Source: Ectocarpus siliculosus (lineage: Eukaryota; Sar; Phaeophyceae; Ectocarpales; Ectocarpaceae). Taken from it: a DNA stretch of 64,000 bases. The stretch covers positions 170,146 through 234,145 of the forward strand of contig FN649757.1 in NCBI GenBank assembly GCA_000310025.1, given 5' to 3'. Below the pieces are notes generated by a model. It had not been told where the DNA came from and searched no databases. It saw only the letters and a program-made list of their open reading frames with translations. Made by a program: the position numbers and the translations under genes. The first letter of the stretch is position 1, and each line of letters begins with the position of its first letter. Positions 34,405 through 45,230 of this stretch are shown in pieces.

Positions 34405-34557
34405 CTTGCCGACGAGGTCGCCATCACAGCTCTTCTTTTTCCGTCCACATTCTGAGCAACTTCGGCGCATTCCGGGCGGGGTCGGCCGGAAACAAGTCTC
34501 CTTACTGCCATCGCTGTTCTTCCCGTGATACAACGGCATCGCAGTTGAAGTATCCAT
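34405..34557 (-). other. Copy E exon 1, zinc-cluster first half
   Basis: C-SE-C-GRKKKS-C spacing (C-x2-C-x6-C) is intact. The segment that should read DGQRPC reads DGDLVG. The expected splice donor is changed to GGCAAG. Confidence 0.6.
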
Positions 34558-35146
34558 GGATACGCTCCTTGGTTGTTACATGAACCACTCTGTAGAGAGA
34601 ACAACACTGCACACGAAAACAATGGGGGCGACAGGCAGGCGACAGAGACTCACACTCACAAGGGCTAGAGGGGGGACAACAGCATGGCGACGTGGGCGGG
34701 GAACTGGCGGGGTTGTGGTGATTGGTGAGAAAAATATACAGAGAACCAGTCCGCTCCTATTGGGTGATTCTCGGACCTCGGACTGACCTTCATCGTTCGT
34801 TTGATTCTTTTTGGATGGCATCGGTTCACAAAGCTGAAGAAAATATGTCGTCATTCCAATTCCAAAGGTTGTTGTTGATAGGTCGGGTTGATGCAGTTGG
34901 CGACCAAACCCCGGAGGAGACTGAACCCTCGGCTGCCTGCCGCAGCCGGCTGCCTGCGGGATTCGTTCTTATTATAAGTTGAGAGAGAGCGGCAGCTGGC
35001 CCGCTGTACTTTTGCGCGCGGCTTGAGGCGGTAGCTGTAGGTGGCAATCCGTAGATCTCCTAACGGTTTTTCGAGGTCATCAACGTACACGTCACACAAA
35101 TGCGCAAGAACATTTACTGGTTTACGCGTGTGTTATTTATTTAGGA

Positions 35147-35198
35147 TAGACTCGCTACCGGCTGACCAATGAAAATACGCCAGTCTCAGTGCTGTGAC
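35147..35198 (-). mobile_element. GT-targeting retroelement copy 7 (3' stub)
   Basis: GACTCGCTACCGGCTGACCA...CGCCAGTCTCAGTGCTGTG matches the retroelement 3' end. It is preceded by CGCGTGTGTTATTTATTTAG and followed by GTGTGTGTTTGTG. Confidence 0.5.
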
Positions 35199-36351
35199 GT
35201 GTGTGTTTGTGTACCTGTTCTGTACAGGAGTACGACCATCAACGACCCGTGCAGTTCCCGCCACATTACCATGGTACTGCTGTGTGCTGTTTTTTCGGCG
35301 TTCGAGTGTCTCGCTATTAGACGGGTCGCGCTGGTGTGGCCCCTCTCTTCTTTCTGGGCCTGCGTGTTTGTTTGCATGCGCAGACAGACGGCCAGACGAC
35401 GTGCTCCGTGCCGCGTTGTCCCCACGCACCAAGTCCCCCCGACGCCCCAGTCCCTCCAGGGCGTCCGCGTTCGCGAAAGCTCAAGCTCGAATAGTCGTTC
35501 AGCGTTCAGCGTATGTTTGGTTCTTTTTGGAATGACACAAAGTTGCATGCCACATCCAAAGTTTGTTGTTCGGGTTGATGCAAAGTTCGAACAAGCTGTT
35601 GGCTACCAACCGCCCTCGGAGGAGACTGAACCCTCGGCCGCCTGCCGCAGCCGACCGCCTCAGGAAGTCGTGGATTCATCCTTATTAACGTTAATATTCT
35701 ACTGTATGAAGGGCCAACGAGTGGCAGGTCGTCGTCCTACTACAGTATAACCGCGCGGCTGAACACATGATACCCCGCCGGTGGGCAAACTATTATCCAC
35801 CCGACGGCAGGATTACAGTGGGGGGCCCTCTATAATGCCGGTACGTGCGCAGGGCGTTCACCGGCACTATAGCGGGCACCGGCACAACTGGGAATAGTGC
35901 CTCAATAGTGCCAAACGGCACTATTCGGGTGATCGATATCCCTCAGTAGTGCCGGTCTGGCACTACTGAGGCACTGCTATTTGAGTTCATGGTGTATCGC
36001 TTACCATTTGCGAGGCCAACAGAGTAGCATGTGGATCGAGTGTGGTGAATATACTTTGTGGGCGGCAGGGGCAGCCTTTTCTGAGACAAATGTGGGTTCC
36101 ACTCTGATAGCTGAGTTTGCCGCGAAACCATTCCCGCATGCACGCGCAGAATTCACCTTCGGAGCCAAACCCCGTGTACAGCTCCCGTCCGTGCAACTTA
36201 GTATACTTGAAAAAATATCACGTTCCTCGCTGCCTCCCTACGATGTTGCGTGATGAGACACGCCAACAAAACCAATAAACGCGCCAGCAACGAAGCGGAC
36301 ACAAATAAAACAAAACAAAAAGAAAAAAACTGCGGTATAGCTGTCCCCCCC

Positions 36352-37815
36352 TCACTCATCAACAAACTCTCTCATGTCTGTCTGGCGCACGCCCTTAGCG
36401 GCATGCGCCGCGATCATCGCCATCTTCGCTTTCGATAGGTGGAACGCAGCGTCCCCGTTTCCACTCTCCCGCGCGGCCACCTCCAGGACGCCGAAGTGAG
36501 AAGACAGTTCACCGTAAGCCGGTGGGGCGCGGCGGCCGCCCCCCGTGTCCTCATGATCACTGTCCGCCTCATCTTCGGATTCCTCCTCGCGGCAGGTAGA
36601 TAGGCGCGTTCGTTCCCGCTAGCTGTGCCGTCATTTCGTCCGCTGCATCCTGTCGAAAAGCCTCCACCACGTCATCGTCATCCTCGATGGTAGCCCACGC
36701 CTGAACTAAGTCCACCTCCTCCTCCGGGGCAGGCTCTCCGGGTGAGACGTTGAGTTCTGCGAACATTTCACTCAGGTCCTCGTCTTCGATGCGAGACCCC
36801 TGCTGCTGCGCGTCGTGCACGCTCGTGCTCAACGAGTGGACACTCTTCGTGAGGGACCTCAACGCAGGCTCGTCGATGCGGGCCTGGGTTTTCCCGTGGA
36901 GGTTGGTGAGCTCAGCCACCATCTCCTGCGGAAGCGTGTCGGCTTTGACAAAGCACCTGGTCGCGGGGTTGCCGAGAATACGAACCGCATCCGTTTTTGA
37001 GTGCAACGCAGATATTAGACGGACCCAGCGGCAGAAGTTGACTCATCCGCATGCAAAAAAAGAGGAAATTTTTATTGCAAACGAGGGATGCCCCTGCAGG
37101 AAACTTTCTAAAAAAAAATCCGTACCACCTCTGCCACGAAACGTGCCACCAAAGCTATTGTGCTAGCACCACCGCCCGAGTTGAAGCATCTACATAGCAA
37201 CAGAACATGTTCAAACCTGACCTGGCGATGTCCTGGGGAGTGACGCTGCCCCATGCTTTCTGAAGAAGTTCAGCGGCGTCCCGTAGGTGAGGTAACCAAC
37301 CGTTGGTGCCCCTTCGCCAGCCCCATCGTCCCGGCCTTCATCTTACTGGCTTTGGCCTGGGCGCGAAGGGTCTCAGCGACCAACATTGTGGATGCCTTCA
37401 CGTCGAGCAGCTCCTTCCTGTAGAGGACCTTCGTCTTCGCGATGATCCCCATGTCCATGGGCTGGTGCAGGCTGGTGCAGTTCGGAGGATAGAACTTGAT
37501 GGTAACTTGCCCACGATCATCAACGAGATCGCCGTGAGAGGAGCAGCCGTCCATCAGGAGCAGCACCTTTTCGTGAGTGAAGCGCCGAATGAACGGGAGG
37601 AAGACTTCAAGCCACCACTTGAGGAACGTCGCGGAGTCAGACCACGCGTTGGCCTGCGAGAAGTACTTCAGAGGTGAAGGCGCGTCCGTGAAGCAGCGAG
37701 GCACCTTCGACCTCCCGATGATGGCCATGTCCACCTTTGCAGTGCCGTCGGCGTTGCTGCACATGATGGCAGACATCCGATCCTTGAACCACCTGCCCCC
37801 CCTTTCTCTGTCGGA
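36352..37815 (-). pseudogene. Pogo/Tigger DDE transposase, truncated and frameshifted
   Basis: Cut-and-paste transposase of the pogo/Tigger group (DDE_1 type). The frame 37776-37270 has VLLLMDGCSSHGD (second catalytic Asp, residue 76) and PPNCTSLHQPMDMG (third acidic residue, Asp108). It is preceded by WFKDRMSAIMCSNADGTAK, with a TAA at 37816-37818. The first catalytic Asp and the DNA-binding N-terminus are missing. Near 37310 the frame shifts, and the correct reading continues GTNGWLPHLRDAAELLQKAW. Next comes an acidic region (37006-36569), then another shift near 36595, and an end at MREFVDE with TGA at 36352-36354. Inactive. Confidence 0.85.
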
Positions 37816-38042
37816 CGTTTAGATGGTCCCGCCCCAGCATCAACCCCAGCTGCAGTCGCTTTGCGCTTGCCAGTCTTAGCAGCGACGCAAGAACTGCAGA
37901 TGCGGGACGTTTCGAAGTCACCCTCCACGCTGCCGCAAGTGCCATGGAGCCGCCCGCCACATCCTCCCTTGCAGACGTGGCCATGAGGGGCCTTCGGCGT
38001 TCTGTTCTGTTGAAGGCACAGTTCACCTTCCGCACACGGCAT
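37816..38042 (-). CDS. Cys/His zinc-binding frame at the 5' end of the pogo-like element
   Basis: Starts MPCAEGELCLQQNRTPKAPH and continues HVCKGGCGGRLHGTCG ... RICSSC, a C-x2-C, H-x-C, C, C-x2-C arrangement suggesting a PHD- or ribbon-like zinc domain. It then becomes Lys/Ala-rich and runs out of frame with the DDE part. It could be the N-terminal domain of the original transposase or a passenger. The start codon is shared with the relic at 15249, which shows it belongs to the element and not to the host. Confidence 0.5.
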
Positions 38043-38299
38043 GGTGCGCCTCTGCGTAGAGCTGTGTTGGACTGCAGCAGCACGGTGTCTGTATTTTGGG
38101 AGTGTGGTGGTGTGTGTGCGTGCGTGTGTGAACCGGCACTATTGCGGGCTGACGTGGTGCCCAACCGGCACTATACCAGGCCCGCCCTCAATAGTGCCGT
38201 TTGGCACTATTGAGGGCGCTTTCTGTGTGGAGAGATTTTACCGGCACTATACCGGCAGTTGGCACCATTCAACCGGCACTATAGAGGGCCCCCCACTGT

Positions 38300-38640
38300 A
38301 TGGAAATTAATACACCTTGTTTACCCCCACTCCTGGATCTCGCCCTACAAGACTCCAATCCACACGGGTTAACGAGTGTTTCGCTGGGTTGCAGAGCTAT
38401 CATGGGACTCGTTGTGAAAACGGGATACCGTACTTGGTGGCACGACTGTGGGGCAAGTATCGCAGCCGTGGTGGGGTCACAAGCACGGGCAAGAGTTGCA
38501 GTTGATGTGCTCACAGCAAGCCTCAGTGTACGCGCTGACGGGGGGACAAGTAAAAAATCGCGCGCCGCAGCGCCAATAAAACTGGTGCCAACACGCACCG
38601 CCAGCCAGGGATCAACTCGCGGAAGCAGGGCGTAAAATGT
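38300..38640. other. Spacer between the pogo-like element and exon 2 of copy B
   Basis: Frames open on both strands (for example minus 38700-38269) but no domain is recognised. By position this is first-intron sequence of copy B. Confidence 0.35.
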
Positions 38641-41269
38641 TTCACCGTGTGCAAGTTGTACTTCAAAGTGGTGCCTCCCCTCAATGACGCTCCCACACAT
38701 GTATTTCCAATTCGCAGTGCCACAACGGCAGTGACCAAGAGTTCACTGCCGAATACGCAGGTTCGCATGTGCTTTCACGTCTGTAGGATCATGCCTTTGC
38801 CTATTGTTTTGTGCGTTGACGAACAACGTGGACATGGCGGCTACCAACCTACGTGCAGAGCTTGCTCTCAAACCATGTCTCAGTGTATCGAGTGTTTGGT
38901 AGCGTTGAAATGTTTGAGACGTGTTGTGTCCTTCGATGGAATTCTACTCTGGGGTACCCCAAAACCGCGCACCCACGATTGATTGTCTTTGCATTTTGCC
39001 ATCTTGCACCGGCAGCGACGCACGGTGAACTTCCGGACACACAGGCTCTCGCATTCCCGGTCGTGTCTGTAGGGGGCTAGTTTCGTCACCTAAATCACTC
39101 CGGGCTAGTTTACCCACCCAAAGTTCCCTGTCATGGTTGATGCAGAGCGCGGGTGACGTCTTCCCATCAACATTTCGTCACGCTTGTTGCTCCTGTTTCA
39201 TCCTATTGCTGCGTCCAGGTTCAGGCTGAGTGCATCTTCGGCGACTGGTCTCGTGGGGATGCAGGAGAACACCTTCCTCAGCGACTTCTTCGGCTGCGTC
39301 GGTTTTCTTCCGCTTACCACCCAGAGGTATCGCATGAAGCTTGCTCCGAGTTATTGTACGCAGCAGGCGGTGCTTGGGTTTGACGCTGCATTGTTTCTGC
39401 TTGCCGACGTTAACTGAAGCAACGTCCACATGAGGCGGTGTGGTATTGGAGTGCTGGTGTTTTCCCCATACCATGGCCCTACCCGTGGCGTCTTTCGGAG
39501 TTTCGTTGTTTCGGCCAGTCACATTCGCGAGGCGATGGTGAAAATCATGACAACCCCCACCAGTCCACAGCATTCCGCCGTTGGGGGTGACTTCGACGAG
39601 AGTGGCCGTGTCGAAGCGATCGAACAAGGGGCTGAAAGGCATCACCTTCCAACGAACCCGTCATCCTGCACTTCTTGTCTGCAATCGCACTGGGGGCAAC
39701 TGCGAAGGGTAGGTCCTTCGAATCGGTACCAAATGACGTGTTTCCCGTATGTTGCCGAAACATGCCTCGCTTACCTGACAACGGAATAGGTATTTCTCGT
39801 TCCTGAACGTTGTTGAAAATCTCGACTGGTTTTATGATGTAGATTCAAGCACGAGCATTCAAGGTCCAGTCATAAACCATGGTGGGACGAAAGTATCCAC
39901 CGACACCAGAATGTCGTGAGAGTGGGTACCAGGCGGCGATGAGGCCCGACCACTGCTTGACCTGGACATCCCGGAAGGCTTTCCCCTTTCTGTTGGCTCA
40001 ACATTTCTCATACGCCCGTTCTTGTGTATCTCACCCGTAAATATGCCTGCATGTCGACATGGGATGCCATCACTCCGGCAAGCAGACAAGACGTTCGTGG
40101 TGGCGTCTGCAGCCATCTCATCAACGTGTAAGCTGGGGGCGCGTTGAAGACAATAAAGGCATGCATCCATACGACGTGATTTCCGAGAGAACCCCAACTG
40201 TTCTTGTCGACATGAGGTGTTGTGTATTGGGTGCTCGTGAAATGATGTCTTAGTTGGTTTGGTTTTTTGGTAACAAGGTGATCAGAACAAGTCTTCTGAT
40301 CTATCATGACTCAATTTGTACCTAGGCGACACGCAAGAAAATCATGTCCCCCTTGCGGTGGTTCGCCCTTGATCCTTACCCTCGAACACGCGGAATGCGA
40401 CAGGACCCTTGTCTTTCAGAACGCAGCCAAGAGCGATCTGCACGCCGCTCTGGTGGGAACCGGCCGCTGTGTTGAGGTTTTCGAGCGATATCCTGGCATT
40501 TGCCGGGGCACGATGGGGTGAGTCGCGTGTTCGCCCTCAGCACATGAATCAGTGATTTGACGTCGTTTTCTTGTTCATGGGGATGCTCCGGTTATGGTGT
40601 TGACAGAAGGCGTGAGCTAGATTGGCTGCTCCTTGCCATCGGTATCTGCCTTTCACGAAAACACAACGCTGTAGGAGAACTTCGTCCATGCACAATCATT
40701 TTTGTGGCGAAGGAGGCATCTCCACCGGGTGGTTGATACTCCATAGCGTGAACCATCCACGATCAAGTTTCCCGCCGAAACGCTTGATACCTCCCAGAGG
40801 TATTGACGTAGAGAGTTGAGGCTCACTCGAACGACTCCGTGAGGGTTCACACAGAACCACAAATGTGGTGCTGCGATCCGAAGCTTGATTTCGCGACGCA
40901 ATCCACATGCGAGCTATACATACAAATGATGAGATTTTGCCGGAGTCGCGGATTGTGGTTGGTTCTGGGGTTTGCATTCACCCAACGTTCGGCAGCATAC
41001 GACCCGTGATCACGTCGACGCGGTTACTACAGAACGCGCCACCACTTAAGAACCGCTAATTTAGCTTGAGGCTCGACGCTTATTGGTTACCTCCAACCGT
41101 GCACATGTTCTTATTTTCCAAGTTTTTATTTGGAGCAGGTATCCACCTATGGTAAACGAGGTTCTTGTTCTTATTTCTATACCGATTGCCGTATGCAGAG
41201 GACACAGACAGGTCTTTCTGCGTGGATTTCATTACGAGACACTACTGCTGAAAGAGTACAATGTAGCCG

Positions 41270-41870
41270 TAAAATCGCCCCCTAGGTGGCAGTGCCACAT
41301 GTACGGTATGGGAGAGGAGAGGTTGCCGAGAAAGGCTTAGGAGGCGAAGTGGACAAACAAAAAGAACTGGTGTACCAACCTACGGAGAGTTAATGTTGTA
41401 GATGACGCATGGAAGGGGGTCCAACTTGACAAAGGCGAAACACTCGAGAGGGGAGGTCAAGAGGGGTTCAAGGAGAAGATATATGTTGCTACTTTGGCGA
41501 GAGAGAAGGACAGGATCAAACCAAAGAAACCAAGGACACGGAGGGTCTCGATGTGTACGGAATATCAAAGAAGGAATATATTTAAAGATTACCTACATGG
41601 AGGGCCAATGGATGCAGGGACAAAGCTGAAGGTCAAACCTAGGACTGGGGATGTTGGCCTTTGAGAACGTAGACGAAGATTGAGGAAGGTAGACGATGAA
41701 GACGACAAACCCAGGTGTGATTGCGGCTCCGAGGGCGAAGACCATCTTCATGTACTTGTGGAATGCCCGTGGTACAAGAAGGAGAGGGAAATGTACATGA
41801 CTGAGCTAGCTGGGGAAAACAGTAGAAGGAAAAAGTACAGAAAGAAAGACACTTGACGAATGTAAATAGC
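41270..41870 (+). pseudogene. Non-LTR retrotransposon C-terminal fragment, copy 1
   Basis: Plus strand. RRNIFKDYLHGGPMDAG, KLKVKPRTGDVGL, then VDDEDDKPRCDCGSEGEDHL with HVLVECPWYKKEREMYM. The C-x-C ... H ... C pattern followed by Y-KK-E-R-E-MY is typical of the zinc site at the C-terminus of non-LTR reverse transcriptase proteins. Frames are broken between the segments. Confidence 0.6.
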
Positions 41871-42149
41871 CAGGAGAAGACGGTAGGTGTACTGGGGCAT
41901 AGGAAATGGGTTGAAATAAGGCGGAAAGTGATACCGATGGGAAAACATGTTTGAGGACCTTTTTGACAACGTAGGAAGGAACGATTGGCCATCGGTGATC
42001 GAACCTGTGGGAACAATGCTCCGTCCTGTCGAGGACGCGTGGTCAACGGTCTAACCGCTAAGTAAGGCTGCCAAAACATGAGAGAGACTACACCCCCCTT
42101 CGGATCCAACTCCTACGATCGGGAAGAGGCGTAAGTAGGTTAAAATGGC

Positions 42150-42720
42150 AGGTAAGCCGTATGTTGTACGATGTGGGAGAGGAGAGATTGCCGAGAGAAG
42201 CCTGGGAGGCGAAGTGGACAAACAAGAAAAATGGAGGTACCAACCCGGAGGGAGTGTATTAAGGTTGTAGACGGCGTAGGAAGAGTTCAAAATCGATTAG
42301 GTTGGTACATTGGAAACGAACGGTGTAGATCTAGAGGGGTTCGAGAACAAGAAATCTGCTTCTTTCGCCGAGAGAGAACACCATATAACAAAAGGATCCA
42401 AGGATAAGGAGGGTCTCCATGTGGATGTTGAAAGAAGGTATAGGTACCTACTACATGGACCAATGGATGCAGGGAGAAAGCCGAAGGTCAAATTTTGGAG
42501 TGGGGAAAACGGCCTTCGACAACATTGACGAAGATTCAGGAAGGTAGACGATGAAGACGAGTTAAATGTGAATGCGACTCCGAGAGTGAAGACCGGGTTC
42601 ATGTCGTTGCGAAACGTCCGTGTTGGGCGACAAGGACAGAGAAATGTACATGATTGAGTTGGACATGTAGAAGAAAAGGTACAGGGAGGTGTTTGAGGCA
42701 TGGAATAGCCAAGAGAAAAC
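42150..42720 (+). pseudogene. Non-LTR retrotransposon C-terminal fragment, copy 2
   Basis: Parallel to copy 1: RRYRYLLHGPMDAGRKPKVK, later KCECDSESEDRVHVVAKRPC in a shifted frame. The upstream motif GGGAGAGGAGAG.TTGCCGAG also repeats. It is more degraded than copy 1, with one zinc ligand changed. Confidence 0.55.
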
Positions 42721-43240
42721 GGTGGTAGCTGTACAGGAAGTGGGTTGAAAAGGCGGGAGGTGATATCGATATAGGGTAGATCGGCTAGGGAGAACATGGT
42801 TTGGCCACGTTTGACAAAGTACTTCGAAGTGGGAAGGAACGATTGGCATCAGTGATCCTGTTGGAACATGGATGCGTCCTCTCGAAGACGTTGGTCAATT
42901 GTCCTACCGCTAAGGCATGCGAAACATGAGAGAGAGTACGTTCTCCCCCTCCGCGCGTACAAGAATTCATCACGAGGTCCTCTCTCTCCCCCCCCCCCCG
43001 CCTCGAATCAGAAACTAACTGCTGTTTGGGTCACCCCCAGCCTCCTGAATTCTTATCTTGCAGCCGCCGCGTTTTGGGGCTCCGTTCTTATCTCTATGCG
43101 CATTGGTACACCGGGCGGGTTCTTGTTCTTAATACAACGTCGGAACTGAGCATATGTTCTTATGGCCAAGTTCTTAGATTTTGGATTGTTTGAGGCTCAA
43201 GTTCTTGAACTGCTAAGTTTTTAAGTGGTGGCGCGTTCTG

Positions 43241-44680
43241 TATCGTTCTCAGTGCTGAGATTCAGATCATACCCCCGAGGTTACTCAATGGATGAGACCG
43301 TGAGTCAGCGAAGTCTTGTCCAACGCAGTCTGCGCCAATCGCAAAATATAGCTGCATCTGTCCAGGCAGCTCGTTCGTGGAGGGGAGGGAGTGAATGTCG
43401 AGGCAAAATATATCTGACTGAGCGTAAGGAGGATGCCTTTGGGGTTACCACGTCCTGATGGCACCATACTCTATTTTTTGTTTACGCTGACTTATCTCCA
43501 CAAAGGAGAGGCCCGTGGGGAATATAAGCGTCTTTTCTTAGAGGTGTTATAGAAACGGATGTATGGATTGGAAGAAAATCGATGTGGGCAATGTCGTTCT
43601 TGTTCATGAAGAGACAAAGGATGACTTGGCTAGTTCATGATGAGTTCAGTGGATGTTTCGCTTGTCAGTTGGATTTGTCCGGCCGCAAGGACCCTTGCCA
43701 TGCCGCTTGCGACCTCCACTCTTAGCACACTGTGCACACATTCTTTGTTCGATGCTCCAAATCGGTCCGCACCTCCCGCCAGTTTGTGCTGATACCTGCA
43801 GTTCGATTTTTATAAGGTTGTTTTGACCGTGCACCTCCGCCAACGCCACGATTTCTTGCGGTTTATCGTAAGCATGCGAAGTACGACAGTATGTTTTGGC
43901 TTGCTGGTGACAGTTGTCCAAACTACTGGTCTCGACCTACTGTTGGTTTCGTTCAGCATCGTATCCGGTAGCGGCAGTGGGATCGCTAAGGCCCTTAGTC
44001 TTGCATAACACCCCCCACTTCCCACAATATTTGTTTCGCTCGGACGCTTGCGAATTTTGTGGCAACTTCAAAGAGAAATCCTCGGAAGCAGAAGCGCGCG
44101 TGCATCTATTGTCGAGGACGGAAGGCGCTGCGTCGGTGGGCACATTGTGTGCTGCGCGTTTGGTTCATTCGATGTGCCGTCCCCTACTCTTATATCCGGG
44201 TGGGTTGGAATGGGGGTAGATTTGGTTTGCAAAAGCACAAACTCGAGAACCAACACTTTGCCGCGTTGGTGGACGCGCGATGACAACCAATCAGTTCGCT
44301 TCCCAGATTGTAGTATGGGAAAAAACAAGTATTTTGTGTCCCCGAACCGGTTCCTCATTTGACCAATAAGAGGTTCTGAATCCCTTGGCAGTTTGAGCGT
44401 TTTGGACTTCACCACAAGTTATCTGAACTCTGGCTTGTCTAGACGAGTTTCTGCCTCTTCTCGAGTGGTAGAATCCGCCGGATCGGTTCAAGTATCGTTG
44501 TTCGCCTTGGACGACGGAGGAAGAGGAAGAGCCGCACAGTTTGACGAATTGCCGAGAATATCTATTGCACAAAGGTCCAAATGGTTTCGGAGTCGAGACC
44601 ACATCAGCAACACACACGTGCCGACGAAAACAGTCAATACTTTTCGAGATGTTTGGTGAATGACATAGACAATAGACATC
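43241..44680. other. Intron-like remainder of copy B
   Basis: Lies between exons 11 and 12. No recognisable gene. At 44070-44125 a stretch reads KRACIYCRGRK in one frame and RRCVGGHIVC in another, reminiscent of both halves of a Zn2Cys6 cluster but without the middle. Treated as possible coincidence. Confidence 0.3.
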
Positions 44681-45230
44681 TCTGTCATCGTGTACCCAGC
44701 GGTTTGCTCCACAAACCGAATTGTTTCAAGCCGTATGTTCCCGTGCTCCCCGCTGCCGGCGTCCTCACTGAAGGTATCACAAGGCCCATATGCTTCTGGT
44801 TTGTCTCGCAGCGATTGACCACCCTGGAGCTCCAGCGATGTACGACAAGTTGCGGGTGTTCTACAATTTGTTTCGCCCTTCTGGCTCACGGGCCGTACCC
44901 CGTTTGGAAGAGTGGCACGGAGTGGATGCCTTCTGCAACGACATCTATTGCAGGTACGTATTTCAATGTACACTATGACCTTGCCGATCTCCGAATATTG
45001 CAAATCCGATGTTGGGGAAAACGGGATGTGACGGGCCTACCAATGTTTTATTCAGCGATTAATGTCTTCTTCCAGCGCTAGTGACGGCAGAAACGATTTA
45101 CTCGCATGGTCTTGCAGCGGTTCGACCCTAGAGTACACCCAGTCAACCCGGACGACGTGAGTAGGATGCACTACCAAGTCCACGGATACGAACAAAACCT
45201 ACCGCTTGCTTGGTAGGGAAACCGGAGCAG

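Larger units (their letters stand above)
29262..34557 (-). pseudogene. Zn2Cys6/MHR-like regulator, copy E, degenerate
   Basis: Minus-strand relic of the regulator. Exon 1 starts at 34557 (MDTSTAMPLYHG) and runs into RRSCSECGRKKKSCDGD, where a 4-base deletion relative to copy C removes the fourth cysteine. A decayed exon 4 lies at about 31780-31960. Exon 5 (29967-29903) reads VAKYLRNTG and then hits two adjacent TAA stops. Exon 6 (29682-29632) keeps VLAYLYGVMQDW but is 5 nt too long. Exon 7 is fused by deletion to the end of exon 9 (29374-29262), ending FEPLEGAVDR before GTGAGT. Exons 2 and 3 were not found. A Harbinger-like element (30352-31576) and another inverted-repeat element (32803-33908) lie inside. 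Clearly dead. Confidence 0.65.
35816..38298 (-). mobile_element. Full-length pogo/Tigger-like DNA transposon, 2483 bp
   Basis: Terminal inverted repeats start CAGTGGGGGGCCCTCTATA on both sides and differ at one base over 27. TA flanks both ends (35814-35815 and 38299-38300). Subterminal ACCGGCACTAT-type motifs recur near each end, about five on the right. It contains a decayed DDE transposase and a zinc-binding frame, both on the minus strand, and an unoccupied GT tract at 38100-38135. Elements 9971-18826 and 14581-16669 are relatives. It lies upstream of exon 2 of copy B. Confidence 0.9.
41030..43240. mobile_element. TA-flanked TIR element carrying two retrotransposon tails
   Basis: The first 20 bases, CAGAACGCGCCACCACTTAA, are repeated exactly in inverted form at the right end. 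TA precedes 41030 and follows 43240. GTTCTTAT-type motifs recur near both ends (41100-41180 and 43060-43220). There is no transposase; the interior is two related retrotransposon fragments. CAG...CTG ends and TA duplication place it with Tc1/mariner-pogo, but it shares no TIR sequence with the three pogo-like elements. Confidence 0.65.
38640..45230 (+). pseudogene. Zn2Cys6/MHR-like regulator, copy B, degenerate
   Basis: Exon 2 remnant ends at 38760 (...SSLPNTQ), with the second half of the zinc cluster shortened (KCFTVCKLYFK). Exon 3 (39219-39326) is intact in frame. Exon 4 (39519-39725) lacks one base in the segment equivalent to TFWCAIALGA, shifting the frame. Exons 5 to 9 are deleted between about 39780 and 39870. 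A helix exon ends near 40129. Exon 11 (40420-40517) and exon 12 (44774-44953) look intact and are separated by a TA-flanked element (41030-43240). The last exon is reduced to YEQNLPLAW and a stop near 45213, with most of it deleted. Non-functional. Confidence 0.7.

Noticed and set aside
44058-44130. A separate Zn2Cys6 gene at this position
   Set aside because: Two half-cluster-like strings occur in different frames without cysteines 3 and 4. Too weak to call.
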